DNA from: Cyclobacteriaceae bacterium
Lineage (GTDB): Bacteria > Bacteroidota > Bacteroidia > Cytophagales > Cyclobacteriaceae
Length of the DNA stretch: 64,000 bases
NCBI GenBank assembly: GCA_019638355.1
Contig: JAHBTY010000007.1
Coordinates: forward strand, 23,646 to 87,645
Reading direction: 5' to 3'
Position 1 is the stretch's first letter; every line of letters starts with the position of its first letter. The notes below the pieces were generated by a model. The model saw nothing but the letters and a program-made list of their open reading frames with translations, searched no databases and had not been told where the DNA came from. Positions 25,601-34,194 of the stretch are shown here, piece by piece. Both the position numbers and the translations under genes were made by a program.

Positions 25601-25767
25601 CTCAGGACATCCGGTTGTTGAATACGATCGGGCAGCAAGTACCCATTCAGGTTCATCAACAGGGTGGTGAAGCAGAGATTGAAGCAATTAATCCGCCACC
25701 CGGAATTTATATACTGCAGGTTCGGAAAGGTTTTTGGCAACAATCGCTTCGAATCAGAATCGATTAA
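22636..25767 (+). CDS. T9SS-exported multidomain surface protein, paralogue C
   Basis: This 1043-residue protein has a signal peptide (to about GFSQA) and an N-terminal domain unlike A and B (GNGMFVAYNSDGNHGFAFVTF, resembling lamin-tail-like or exported nuclease-associated modules). The shared G8-like segment, nearly identical to B, covers about 238-455. A third version of the LamG-like domain (WANSAGVSALNISETGGQRP) precedes the DUF8202-like block, a DRDGDGFADND motif and a T9SS sorting domain ending GIYILQVRKGFWQQSLRIRID. Its C-terminal third is related to A and B but clearly diverged. The stop codon overlaps the convergent acyl-CoA dehydrogenase gene by 4 bases. Confidence 0.87.
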   Translation: MAAFYLRRLLVCLLFVLPAIGFSQAPGNGMFVAYNSDGNHGFAFVTFVDVPNGTVVRFNDNEWNGLAIGSGGAFNGGESAINWTNSTGNTIFAGTVITITNLNTTPAASIGTMSGGAMTLENDNEVIYMFIGTNASTPTTFITAIANNGFSVANGQLTNTGLTAGTTATAITGGQDITVYNGSINCTGTLTTCAAAIAAPANWVSQNTGGDDSIGTPPNFPGSVPCNFYGVAFGTVTYYSRNATSGGQWDSNTAWTLNSDGSGGPLAAGVWPRRHDNVVIRSGHTIVVNATNDNRSCGVSPDGLGQPNIGPFVSSNLLMFYHTGDITIGGTLNVTGIEMMTGGYTRVLAGGTFSLGSNLVQVGYLEVDAGSTFSSLDDLILTGNSVTIINTNSTSTDDLIIDHTNATLCGTGTATLQNGSGSQVTYSNGGTVNQICTSFTINCTGVGCTGFPVVGTTPVVTGITGPAGVGSNAGDSFLKIWFKVDNGLNTTGTTINSWANSAGVSALNISETGGQRPTLVAGVVNGYPEVSFNGSNRLRSGLTLTTSNFVTNQASSFVVNKADNTTQTSCVYLTDPLEANRFANHIPWGGTVYYDFGTCCGTDARIEVGGLAGLTNYSIWSYDANSASGKQLYRNGTELQNRAGISTYSSHATHRFNIGGNTTGSGGFEGDVTEVIIFNARINQAQRVLIQNYLSAKYAIALTAQDLYTMDDPGNGNFDFEVAGIGQASDGSRHIDAKGSGAVRMWNPNGLSNNEFMIWGHNGLPFTGGNTAVDGVIIRERLNRVWRVSENSDVGSVSISVDLAGTLGSALGSNLRLLIDRDGDGFADNDVTPIAGSFSGTVVTFSGVNFQNGDRFTIGNTNLALPLPIELLAFEASVIQNEILLQWSTATELNNDYFTIQRSYNGESWDAIATIKGAGNSLVRTDYETTDTNPLMGVSYYRLKQTDFDGTSTYSSVKRVQVDERYQLKAYPNPTTGKLTVTTGFNLEPQDIRLLNTIGQQVPIQVHQQGGEAEIEAINPPPGIYILQVRKGFWQQSLRIRID
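23534..24006 (+). repeat. G8-like region, copy in paralogue C
   Basis: This is the partner of 20290-20762. It is ungapped, with only scattered substitutions. Confidence 0.8.
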
Positions 25768-28067
25768 TCGCGCGCAGCGATTGGTGCAGCCAGGCAACTT
25801 TCCGGAATATTAAATGCATCCGTCAGGGGTACTGCGTCTTGCCGAATTTCCCAACACAATTGGTTCACCATTTTACGAATGGCTTTGGTTTTAACGCCTT
25901 CCATATAGCCTTGTTCCAGGTACCAGCCCTTATTTTTATTGATCTGCGAAAGCGCAAAAAGATCGCAGAGTTTTTTTAGTACAATCTTACAGCCTTCGTT
26001 TTGGGTTTCGGCTACCTGTTCTATAAACTTCTCCAGAATAATCCGTTCGATGTAAGCAAATCCAACTTCTACAAGATGGTGTTGGCATACGTTGAATGCA
26101 TCAAAACTATCCATGCCACTATCAATGTGTCGTTTCAATCGTTTTGCGGCCGAGGTAAGAATATCGCGTTCACGATATTTAAATGCGTTGAGTTGAAACT
26201 CCGGATCTAACAAGTGTGCTTCATCTGTATTGCGAACGGTAATCGGATTCATTTCCGTTATACTGGTTTTAGCTTTTTCGGCTACATAGTTTAATATGGT
26301 AAACACGTTCATATTGGCGAATTCCTGCCTGAACTCGGTAAGTCTGCTCTTGGCCACCAATTGCATCAATACAGTATTATCGCCTTCAAACGTAGTGTAG
26401 ATGTCGGTATCGTTTTTTAATACTTCAATCCGGTTCTCCGACAAATAGCCTTTGCCACCACATGCTTCGCGACATTCCTGTAGCGTGGCAGTAGTATTCC
26501 AGGTTGCAAACGATTTAAGGCCGGCCGCTAATGCTTCAATCTCCTGCATTTCTTCTTCTTTGCGATTGATGAAGCGGTCGGTTAAATATTGCAATGCGAA
26601 ATGCAGTGCATACGTGTTGGCGAGCAAAGGCATTAACCTGCGTTGGTGTGTGCGGTAATTCAGAATCGGAACTTCACTTCCGCCCTCAGGGCCGAATTGC
26701 CTGCGCTGATCGCCATAACGAATGGCAATAGTTAATCCGGATTTAGAAGCAGCATTACCCGAACGTGGAATACCAATGCGACCGCCCACCAATGTACCAA
26801 GCATGGTAAAAAATCTTCGGTTGTCGCTGGAGATCGGGCTCTCAAATTTGCCGGCATCGTTTACAGAGGCAAAGCGGTCGAGCATATTCTCTTTCGGAAT
26901 AATTACGTGATCGAAATAAATAACCCCATTATCCACTCCATTCAATCCCATTTTGCGGCCGCAATCTTTAATTCGCACACCGGGTAAAACTTTGCCTTTC
27001 TTATCGCGTAAGGGAACAATGAATGCACTTACACCATAGTCAGTACCATCAATAATCAGTTTCGCAAATACTGTAGCCATCTGGCCATGACAGGCTGCGT
27101 TGCCGATGTATTCTTTGCGCGCATATTCATTGGGTGTATGTATATTAAATGTTTTGGTGGCAGGATCGTACGTAGCAGTAGTTTCAATACCCTTTACATT
27201 CGAGCCGTGGTTAGTCTCCGTCATGGCAAAGCATCCCGGTAACTCCAGGCTTCCTATGTCGTTCAAATACTTTTTGTGGTGTTTTTCTGTTCCAAGAAAG
27301 TAAATACTCATACCCCACAAACCAAACTGCACTCCAAACTTTACCACTAAACTCAGATCATGATAGCTCAATGTCTCCATGATGGTAAAGTAGGCTCGCA
27401 TATCGCCACCGCCACCATATTCTTTCGGATAGGCCATAGCGCCATATCCTTGTTCGGCCAAAAACTTACACCATTGCAGTACTTGTTTTCGATACAAGTC
27501 CAGATCGCCCGGACCAACGTATGCAAATTCCGGATCGGACAATAACGTTTTTACCTTGCGGATTATATCAGCCTGCTCACCATCCAGAATTTTTGTAAGT
27601 TCGTTTACATCAAAATTATGTTGTGTTGTTTGTTCAGATGTGATGGTATGATGACCACCTTGAAAATTGTAGATAGCCTCGTGGCTGATAAAGCCAAGAG
27701 TTGTTTCAATTTTGGCAAGCGAAGGACGAATTTTTTCGAGTGCAGCACTGATTGTTTCATCGCCCTGCAGGCTCGCTAATTTGATACCGAGCGAGGTGAG
27801 TGTTTCGCGCGATTGCGATCCATTGGTAACTTGTGCAATGGCAGCTTTCCATGAACTTAATTCTTCAAACGAGGGTGGTTGCCTGGGATCAATTTTACCA
27901 AGCAGAAATGCCCGCTCTGTTTCGCTTATCCAATCTTGTGAGTTCAGTAAACCTTCCAGTGTTGAAACTTCGCTGGGTGTAAGAATTGAATCAGACCAAA
28001 CGGTATAAAGCACGGGTACAAAAACCAATAGTTTCGGGTTGTTTTTTACTACGGTTGAATCAATCAT
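25764..28067 (-). CDS. Acyl-CoA dehydrogenase family protein, long form
   Basis: This protein of about 767 residues is much longer than classical acyl-CoA dehydrogenases (about 380). It has an N-terminal extension of about 170 residues, then the dehydrogenase core with FAMTETNHGSNVKGIETTATYD (flavin/acyl-CoA site, about residue 290), KMGLNGVDNGVIYFDHVIIPKENML, and the late EACGGKGYLSENRIEVLKNDTDIYTTFEGDN segment typical of acyl-CoA oxidase/dehydrogenase hybrids. It oxidises acyl-CoA to enoyl-CoA with FAD. The start MIDSTVVKN (ATG at 28065-28067) is preferred over one 39 bases upstream. ETF, the usual electron acceptor of acyl-CoA dehydrogenases, is encoded at 45753-47461. Confidence 0.92.
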   Translation of the reverse strand: MIDSTVVKNNPKLLVFVPVLYTVWSDSILTPSEVSTLEGLLNSQDWISETERAFLLGKIDPRQPPSFEELSSWKAAIAQVTNGSQSRETLTSLGIKLASLQGDETISAALEKIRPSLAKIETTLGFISHEAIYNFQGGHHTITSEQTTQHNFDVNELTKILDGEQADIIRKVKTLLSDPEFAYVGPGDLDLYRKQVLQWCKFLAEQGYGAMAYPKEYGGGGDMRAYFTIMETLSYHDLSLVVKFGVQFGLWGMSIYFLGTEKHHKKYLNDIGSLELPGCFAMTETNHGSNVKGIETTATYDPATKTFNIHTPNEYARKEYIGNAACHGQMATVFAKLIIDGTDYGVSAFIVPLRDKKGKVLPGVRIKDCGRKMGLNGVDNGVIYFDHVIIPKENMLDRFASVNDAGKFESPISSDNRRFFTMLGTLVGGRIGIPRSGNAASKSGLTIAIRYGDQRRQFGPEGGSEVPILNYRTHQRRLMPLLANTYALHFALQYLTDRFINRKEEEMQEIEALAAGLKSFATWNTTATLQECREACGGKGYLSENRIEVLKNDTDIYTTFEGDNTVLMQLVAKSRLTEFRQEFANMNVFTILNYVAEKAKTSITEMNPITVRNTDEAHLLDPEFQLNAFKYRERDILTSAAKRLKRHIDSGMDSFDAFNVCQHHLVEVGFAYIERIILEKFIEQVAETQNEGCKIVLKKLCDLFALSQINKNKGWYLEQGYMEGVKTKAIRKMVNQLCWEIRQDAVPLTDAFNIPESCLAAPIAARD

Positions 28068-28230
28068 GGCAGGTAGTTTTTTATTGAAGTTTTTAAAAAT
28101 AATCAATTTTTAATGAGCCCAGAAACGATTCTTTTCGGTTACTGAACGGGCTTTTTATCAATTGGCAACGGCCATGTTTTCAATTTAAAATAGAAATGCT
28201 TACTTTTCTTTAACCTAAAATCTACCAACC

Positions 28231-28704
28231 ATGAATTTCAAACCCGAAATCAAGTCAAAAGAAGAACTTAATGGCGGCTTGCCCAAGTACGAGTCAATCG
28301 TAAAGTACATGGTGCAACAACACAACCTGGTAACAGTGCGGCCCGATCAATCGATAAATGAAGTAATCAATATAATGATTGAGAAACGCATATCCGGTGC
28401 TCCGGTGTTGGATGAAAACCGAAAACTGGTGGGCATTATTTCTGAGCGCGATTGCCTGCGGATAATTGTTGATCAGGCTTACCACAATCAACCACACAGC
28501 GAACCAAAAGTGGCTGATTATATGACACGACAAGTAAAGACTATGTCGCCCGATAATAATGTAGTAGAAGCAGCTACTGAATTTCTCAACACACCTATTA
28601 GAAGGCTTCCGGTAGTTGAAAACGGTGTATTAATTGGTCAGATCAGCAGGATTGATATTTTAAGAGCCGCCAAATCTATCAGTCCCACTACGTGGGGCGG
28701 ATAA
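28231..28704 (+). CDS. CBS-domain pair protein
   Basis: This 157-residue cytoplasmic protein consists of a short N-terminal extension and two tandem CBS domains. The first is VRPDQSINEVINIMIEKRISGAPVLDENRKLVGIISERDCLRI (about 35-80). The second is MTRQVKTMSPDNNVVEAATEF...RRLPVVENGVLIGQISRIDILRA (about 98-150). Together they form a Bateman module that typically binds adenine nucleotides and regulates a partner. No effector domain is attached, so the target is unknown. It is convergent with the SPFH gene, with a shared terminator hairpin between them. Confidence 0.92.
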   Translation: MNFKPEIKSKEELNGGLPKYESIVKYMVQQHNLVTVRPDQSINEVINIMIEKRISGAPVLDENRKLVGIISERDCLRIIVDQAYHNQPHSEPKVADYMTRQVKTMSPDNNVVEAATEFLNTPIRRLPVVENGVLIGQISRIDILRAAKSISPTTWGG

Positions 28705-28706
28705 GC

Positions 28707-28729
28707 AAAAGCCGGTTAAGCCGGCTTTT
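28707..28729. terminator. Bidirectional hairpin terminator between CBS and SPFH genes
   Basis: AAAAGCCGG (28707-28715) and CCGGCTTTT (28721-28729) form a perfect 9-bp stem with loop TTAAG, followed by GTTTTTC on the plus strand and with A-tracts on the other side. The loop contains the SPFH stop codon (28716-28718), so the SPFH coding sequence ends inside the terminator. Confidence 0.85.
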
Positions 28730-29672
28730 GTTTTTCTTCTGCAATTGGTAAAGTTCCTTTGCTAACTGAAAGCAATTCCTGCATGGTGCGTTTCATGCTA
28801 TCGGTTGATCCATCCAGAAAGATGGTATTACCTTTTCCATGTTCAGCAAAATGACGGATGGCTTCTGTCCACATCGAAAATAAAATGAAAGATGAATCGA
28901 GGTTGGCATGTTGCATTTCCTTGGCAGCGTGGGCCATACCTTTTGATACTTCTTCTCGGAAAAGTGCCACGCCTTGTCCACGAAGTTGAGCGGCAATCTT
29001 TTCAGCTTCGGCCGCAATCTTAATAGCATTACCATCGGCTTCGGCCGCTTTGGTTTTAGTAATCAACAACGCATGGCCTTCATTTTCGGCAGCAGCCCGC
29101 AAGTTATGCGAGGCAACCACTTTAGCCATTGATTTCATAATGGTTTCGTCAAAAGCAATGTCGTTCAGTTGCAAGTCGTGCAAATGATAACCCCAGTCTT
29201 CAAGTGTATGGTCTAGTTGCTTTTTAACTTCCAGTACTATTTCGGTGCGCAACGATAAAATCTCGCTCTGCTTTTTGGTTGCCACAAAGCTTCGAATAGA
29301 ACCTTCGATGGTGCGAACGAGGGCCGTCATAAAACTTTGTTCATCCACGAATTTAAATGCAACATTCTTAATGGTTTCCTCCTGTTGATTTAAAACAGAA
29401 AACAGCAACATAGCCTTAAAGTTAACATTCGCCTGGTCGATGGTGGTGGCCTGAAAGGCAAGTTCTACCGATTGATTTTGTACTGAAATGCGCGTGAGAA
29501 TTTTTTCGATTACCGGAATGCGCATGTTAAGGCCGGGTCGCATGATACGCCTGTACTTACCGAAAATTGTAACCACAGCAATAGAACCTTGCTTAACGGT
29601 AACAAACATGGTGAATAACAGTAGAAAGCCCAGCCCAAAGGCCAGGAAAATAATTGCTTCGAATGATTCCAT
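28716..29672 (-). CDS. SPFH/Band 7 domain membrane protein
   Basis: This 318-residue protein has an N-terminal transmembrane helix (about 6-27). The SPFH/prohibitin domain starts at VKQGSIAVVTIFGKYRRIMRPGLNMRIPVIEKI and runs to about residue 190. A coiled-coil-prone alanine/glutamate-rich helix follows (AAENEGHALLITKTKAAEADGNAIKIAAEAEKIAAQLRGQG). Such stomatin/flotillin-like proteins form oligomeric membrane microdomains and often modulate proteases or channels. No NfeD-type partner gene is adjacent. The stop codon lies in the loop of the shared terminator. Confidence 0.92.
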   Translation of the reverse strand: MESFEAIIFLAFGLGFLLLFTMFVTVKQGSIAVVTIFGKYRRIMRPGLNMRIPVIEKILTRISVQNQSVELAFQATTIDQANVNFKAMLLFSVLNQQEETIKNVAFKFVDEQSFMTALVRTIEGSIRSFVATKKQSEILSLRTEIVLEVKKQLDHTLEDWGYHLHDLQLNDIAFDETIMKSMAKVVASHNLRAAAENEGHALLITKTKAAEADGNAIKIAAEAEKIAAQLRGQGVALFREEVSKGMAHAAKEMQHANLDSSFILFSMWTEAIRHFAEHGKGNTIFLDGSTDSMKRTMQELLSVSKGTLPIAEEKQKPA

Positions 29673-29761
29673 AATGGGATTGTCGGATTAAAGTCGAGCG
29701 TAAATACAAATAACCATTGAAAGGTAGTTGGTCTAAAATACTTTAATTTATCGACAACAAG

Positions 29762-29769
29762 TATTTTTG
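29762..29769 (+). promoter_or_regulatory. Possible -7 element (TATTTTTG) for the cyclophilin operon
   Basis: TATTTTTG matches TAnnTTTG, 28 bases upstream of the start codon at 29798. No convincing TTG -33 box is visible at the expected distance. Confidence 0.35.
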
Positions 29770-29797
29770 AGTAATTTTAATTACCGATTAACTTTTT

Positions 29798-30535
29798 ATG
29801 CGTGTTATCCATGTACTTTTTTTGGGTTTGTTGATTAGTTCTTGTGGAAAGCAAACTTATTTCCGATCGCTATCGGATGCTGAAAAATCAGACCTTATTA
29901 AATATAAAAAGCAATACAAGGTTGATGATACCTACCGCGTGTTGATTATTACCAATTATGGTAACATGATTGTGAAATTGTTTAACGAAACCCCACTGCA
30001 CCGCGATAATTTTGTAACGAAAGTAAAGGCTGGCTTTTACGACAGTTTACTCTTTCACCGGGTAATTAATAATTTTATGATTCAGGGTGGTGATCCTACC
30101 AGTAAAAAAGCTGCTGATGGGGATCGCTTAGGTAGTGGTTCGGCACCAGGCGATCGGATTGCCGCTGAGTTCAGAACGAACCAAGGTATCTATCACAAAC
30201 GCGGGGCGCTGGCTGCTGCGCGCGATAATAATCCCGAAAAGGCAAGCAGCAATTGTCAGTTCTATATTGTGCAACGGCCAGCGTGGCGTACCACACAATT
30301 AGATAGCACTATTGTGCAACGCAATCTTACCCTGAACGAAACACAAAAGAAGCTTTATACAACACAAGGCGGCACACCGCACCTGGATGGCGGCTATACA
30401 GTGTTTGGAGAGTTGTTAACAGGATTTGATGTACTGGATAAGATAGCAACCACAAAAACCAATTCGGCTGACAGACCCATCGAAAATGTGCGCATGAAAA
30501 TGTTTGTGCTAACTGAACCCAAAAAATCGAAATGA
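29798..30535 (+). CDS. Cyclophilin-type peptidyl-prolyl cis-trans isomerase lipoprotein
   Basis: This 245-residue protein has a lipoprotein signal MRVIHVLFLGLLISSCGK (Cys16). Its cyclophilin domain contains NFVTKVKAGFYDSLLFHRVINNFMIQGGDP (active-site Arg/Phe), GALAAARDNNPEKASSNCQFYIV and LDGGYTVFGELLTGFDVLDKIA. It catalyses proline isomerisation during folding of envelope proteins. A small insertion around residues 165-190 between the last core strands is common in Bacteroidota homologues. The gene overlaps the DoxX gene by 4 bases. Confidence 0.95.
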   Translation: MRVIHVLFLGLLISSCGKQTYFRSLSDAEKSDLIKYKKQYKVDDTYRVLIITNYGNMIVKLFNETPLHRDNFVTKVKAGFYDSLLFHRVINNFMIQGGDPTSKKAADGDRLGSGSAPGDRIAAEFRTNQGIYHKRGALAAARDNNPEKASSNCQFYIVQRPAWRTTQLDSTIVQRNLTLNETQKKLYTTQGGTPHLDGGYTVFGELLTGFDVLDKIATTKTNSADRPIENVRMKMFVLTEPKKSK

Positions 30536-30945
30536 AAAAACTCTTTTCGTCCGTGCCTGTCTATCCTGATAAGGGTTTAGCTATTATCAGGATTGCTGTG
30601 GGCTTATTGTTGGCATATCATGGCTTTGAAGTTTTTGATCGGGAAACCATGCAGAGCTATTTAACATGGGATAATTTTAAAAGTGGGACAAGCGAGTTTT
30701 TGGTTTACTTAGGAAAATCTTCCGAGTTTATTTCAGGAGTGTTGTTAGCGCTGGGCATTTTTACGCGTCTTGGGGGATTGCTTGCAGCTGGCACGTTGAG
30801 CTACATAACTTTTTTTGTGGGCAATGGAAGGTTCTGGTATGAAGATCAACATCCGTTTATGTTTGTTTTGTTTGGGGTGCTTTTCTTTTTTACTGGGCCG
30901 GGCGCATGGAGCTTGGATAAATGGTTAAACCGAACGGGGAAATAA
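30532..30945 (+). CDS. DoxX family membrane protein
   Basis: This 137-residue protein has four predicted transmembrane helices. The first, GLAIIRIAVGLLLAYHGFEVF, and the second, SSEFISGVLLALGIFTRLGGLLAAGTLSYITFFV, carry the usual DoxX pattern, and the last helix region is FFFTGPGAWSLDKWL. DoxX proteins are poorly defined small membrane proteins, some linked to quinone or redox complexes. The start overlaps the cyclophilin stop by 4 bases (ATGA), and the AsmA-like gene follows after 7 bases, indicating one operon. Confidence 0.88.
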   Translation: MKKLFSSVPVYPDKGLAIIRIAVGLLLAYHGFEVFDRETMQSYLTWDNFKSGTSEFLVYLGKSSEFISGVLLALGIFTRLGGLLAAGTLSYITFFVGNGRFWYEDQHPFMFVLFGVLFFFTGPGAWSLDKWLNRTGK

Positions 30946-30952
30946 CCAACCA

Positions 30953-33900
30953 ATGAAAAAGCGATTTAACTGGAAGCGACTGGTAATTCTTGTTTTACTG
31001 ATACCTGTTTTATTATTTGGTATTTTGGTAGGGGTGTTATACTGGAAGCAAGACAGTATTGTGCAAGAGTTGATCAGTACCGCCAATCGCGATTTTGCCG
31101 GTGAGATTGAAGTTGAAGATAGCCACATTTCACCTTTCGCTAATTTTCCCTATATCTCTATTGATCTTGATCACATAAAGATTTACGAAAACAAAAACAA
31201 AGCTGGAGCCACATTGCTTGAAGTAGCCGATGTTTATTTAGGGTTCGATTTACTTACTGTGTTACAAGGCAAAATGGACATTAAAGTTATCCGATTGCAA
31301 GAGGGTAGTATTAAGCTCATTCAACATACGGATGGCACCTTAAATCTGATGAATGCACTATCGGGTAAAGAAGAAGTTGATGGTACAGATTCCTCCACTG
31401 AACTTCACCTTGACATTCAGGCTATTGAAATCAATAATGTTCATCTGATCAAGATAAACGAAAGCAATAACCTTTTGGTAGATGCTTTTATACAAAATGC
31501 GAAATCGCGGTTTAAGGCCAGCCCCAAACACGTATTGATTAAGCTGGATACCCGGTTTGAAATGAATGTGTTAATAAATGGAGATACTACGTTTGCCAAG
31601 CACAAACATTTTGATTTGCATACCCAACTTGATTTCGACCAACAAACACAACTTCTCACGATTCAACCATCCGAATTACAATTGGAACAGGCCCTATTTA
31701 AAATGGATGGCACTATTGATTTAGATGACGACTTAAACATGGACATCCGGTTTCATGGCAACAAACCTAACTTTGATCTTTTTCTTGCCTTTGCGCCCGA
31801 AGAACTTACACCCGTATTGCAGCGATACGATAATGCAGGTAAAATCTATTTTGAAGCAGCAATAAAGGGTAAAGCGGCAAACGGACACAACCCAATAGTG
31901 TTGGCCGAGTTTGGTTGTGAAGATGCCTTCTTCAACAACAAAGTATCTCAAAAAAAATTAGATCAGCTTTACTTTAAAGGCAAATTTACAACCGGTGCGT
32001 TGGGTAATGCTGCCACCGCTGAGTTTTCATTGTACGATTTTTCCGCCCGCCCCGAAGCTGGTACGTTTAGTGGCAACCTTACCGTGCGAAACTTTACATC
32101 TCCTGAAATTGAAATGAAAGTTCGTTCTGAGTTTGATCTCGACTTTCTGGCCAAGTTTCTGAATCTGGAAGAACTTCAGGATATAACAGGGTATTTGTCG
32201 CTTACCATGAATTTCCACGACATCATAGATATTGACAATCCTGAAAAAAGTATTGAGAAGTTAAATGAATCCTATTTCACCGAATTAGATGTAAAAAATC
32301 TTTCGTTTAAAGCTCCCGGATTCCACTTACCAGTTAAGAATGTAAATATTAGGGCCACAATGGATGGGCATGAAGCCCGCATCGATCGCTTTGATCTGCG
32401 TGTTGGAAATTCTGATTTATCTATTTCTGCCAACATCAGCGATTTGCCGGCAGTCCTGCATCACACCAAAAATCCTGTAGCAGCTTATCTTAATATAAAG
32501 TCAACATTACTGGACATTAAAGAATTAACCAGTGGTGATACCCTGCGGGCAAAGCCAGTAGATGAACAGATACGCAATCTGAGCATGAAATTAAAGTTTA
32601 ATAGCTCTGCTCGTGCATTTACAGAATCGCCCAACCTGCCAGTAGGCGAATTTTTTATTGAAGACCTATACGCCAAACTATCACACTATCCACACACGTT
32701 GCATGATTTTCATGCCGATGTATTTGTGGACGATCAGGATTTCAGGGTAGTTGATTTTACCGGGATGATTGACAAGAGTGATTTTCATTTTAATGGCAAG
32801 CTTCGCAATTATGATGTATGGTTCTTGACCGAACCCGAAGGTGACACTCGGATTGAGTTCAACTTAACTTCGGCTTTGTTGCAGTTGGAAGATGTATTTT
32901 CTTACGGAGGCGAGAATTATGTTCCGGAAGATTACCGGCATGAAGAATTTAAAAATCTTAAGCTTCATGGTTTTGCAGACTTACATTTTAACAAGGGTTT
33001 AAAATCGGCAGATGTTAACCTGGATAGGATAGAAGCAAGTATGAAAATACACCCGCTTCGGTTTGAGAATTTTAAAGGAAGCTTGCATTATGAAGATCAA
33101 CACATTTTGGTGCAAAATCTGGGTGGTAAAGTTGGTAAATCTGAGTTCAGTGCCGATCTGAATTATTACCTCGGTACCGATTCTATTGTACGCAAACGGG
33201 ATAATCATTTTGCTCTTCGGTCACCGCATTTGGATTTTGATGAGTTATTTAATTACAATCCACCTCCGGCCGGTAAAACTGTAGCACCACAGGATCATGA
33301 AGCGGGATTTAATATTTACGATGTGCCTTTTACCAATATGACGTTTGACCTTGACATAAAGCACCTTAACTATCATCGCTACCTGATCGATGATTTCTTT
33401 ATGAAGGCTCGTACCACTACTAACCATTACATCTATATAGATACTTTGTCATTAGCTGCTGCCGGAGGTAAGATAAATATGCATGGCTACTTCAATGGAT
33501 CGGATCGCAATAAGATTTACATGAGCCCCGTGATGAAAGTTGAAGGTATTGATTTAGATAAACTCCTTTTTAAGTTTGAAAATTTTGGACAGGATCATCT
33601 TGTTTCAGAAAACCTGCATGGAAAGTTAAGTGGTAAAATTTCAGGCAAAGTACACTTGCATGCCGATTTAGTCCCCATCCTGGACGATTCTGAATTGCAT
33701 TTGGATGTTCGGATAGTAAACGGAAGGCTTGATAACTACAGTGCCTTAACCGCTATGGCCGATTTTTTCAAAGATAAAAATCTAAACCGGGTTCGGTTTG
33801 ATACGTTACAGAACAGATTTGATTTAGTGAATGGCAAACTTACCATACCAGCTATGACAATTAACTCTACGCTTGGCTTTATCGAAATTTCTGGCAATCA

Positions 33901-34120
33901 AGATATGAGTATGAACATGGAGTATTTTGTGCGTGTACCCTGGAAGTTGGTTACGCAGGCAGCCGCACAAAAATTATTTGGCAAGCAGCAGGCAGTGGAT
34001 TCATTGCAAGAAGACGCTATTCAATACCGCGACCCAACCAAACGGCAACGTTTTATTAACATCAGATTATCCGGTACACCGGAGGATTATAAAATTTCGT
34101 TGGGGAAGGATAAGAATTAA
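30953..34120 (+). CDS. AsmA-like inner-membrane protein
   Basis: This 1055-residue protein has an N-terminal membrane anchor (about residues 9-30), then a long beta-rich periplasmic region. AsmA-type segments include ANFPYISIDLDHIKIYENKN and VADVYLGFDLLTVLQGKMDIKVIRLQEGSIKLIQ near the N-terminus, and near the C-terminus TAMADFFKDKNLNRVRFDTLQNRFDLVNGKLTIP...STLGFIEISGNQDMSMNMEYFVRVP. AsmA-like proteins (TamB/YhdP relatives) are lipid-transfer bridges or outer-membrane assembly modulators. It follows DoxX by 7 bases. Confidence 0.9.
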   Translation: MKKRFNWKRLVILVLLIPVLLFGILVGVLYWKQDSIVQELISTANRDFAGEIEVEDSHISPFANFPYISIDLDHIKIYENKNKAGATLLEVADVYLGFDLLTVLQGKMDIKVIRLQEGSIKLIQHTDGTLNLMNALSGKEEVDGTDSSTELHLDIQAIEINNVHLIKINESNNLLVDAFIQNAKSRFKASPKHVLIKLDTRFEMNVLINGDTTFAKHKHFDLHTQLDFDQQTQLLTIQPSELQLEQALFKMDGTIDLDDDLNMDIRFHGNKPNFDLFLAFAPEELTPVLQRYDNAGKIYFEAAIKGKAANGHNPIVLAEFGCEDAFFNNKVSQKKLDQLYFKGKFTTGALGNAATAEFSLYDFSARPEAGTFSGNLTVRNFTSPEIEMKVRSEFDLDFLAKFLNLEELQDITGYLSLTMNFHDIIDIDNPEKSIEKLNESYFTELDVKNLSFKAPGFHLPVKNVNIRATMDGHEARIDRFDLRVGNSDLSISANISDLPAVLHHTKNPVAAYLNIKSTLLDIKELTSGDTLRAKPVDEQIRNLSMKLKFNSSARAFTESPNLPVGEFFIEDLYAKLSHYPHTLHDFHADVFVDDQDFRVVDFTGMIDKSDFHFNGKLRNYDVWFLTEPEGDTRIEFNLTSALLQLEDVFSYGGENYVPEDYRHEEFKNLKLHGFADLHFNKGLKSADVNLDRIEASMKIHPLRFENFKGSLHYEDQHILVQNLGGKVGKSEFSADLNYYLGTDSIVRKRDNHFALRSPHLDFDELFNYNPPPAGKTVAPQDHEAGFNIYDVPFTNMTFDLDIKHLNYHRYLIDDFFMKARTTTNHYIYIDTLSLAAAGGKINMHGYFNGSDRNKIYMSPVMKVEGIDLDKLLFKFENFGQDHLVSENLHGKLSGKISGKVHLHADLVPILDDSELHLDVRIVNGRLDNYSALTAMADFFKDKNLNRVRFDTLQNRFDLVNGKLTIPAMTINSTLGFIEISGNQDMSMNMEYFVRVPWKLVTQAAAQKLFGKQQAVDSLQEDAIQYRDPTKRQRFINIRLSGTPEDYKISLGKDKN

Positions 34121-34194
34121 TTTGGTTTAAGAATTTTCAGAAAGTTTTGTGGAATCTTGTTGAAGTAAGCATCTGGTAATAAAAACAAAACCTA

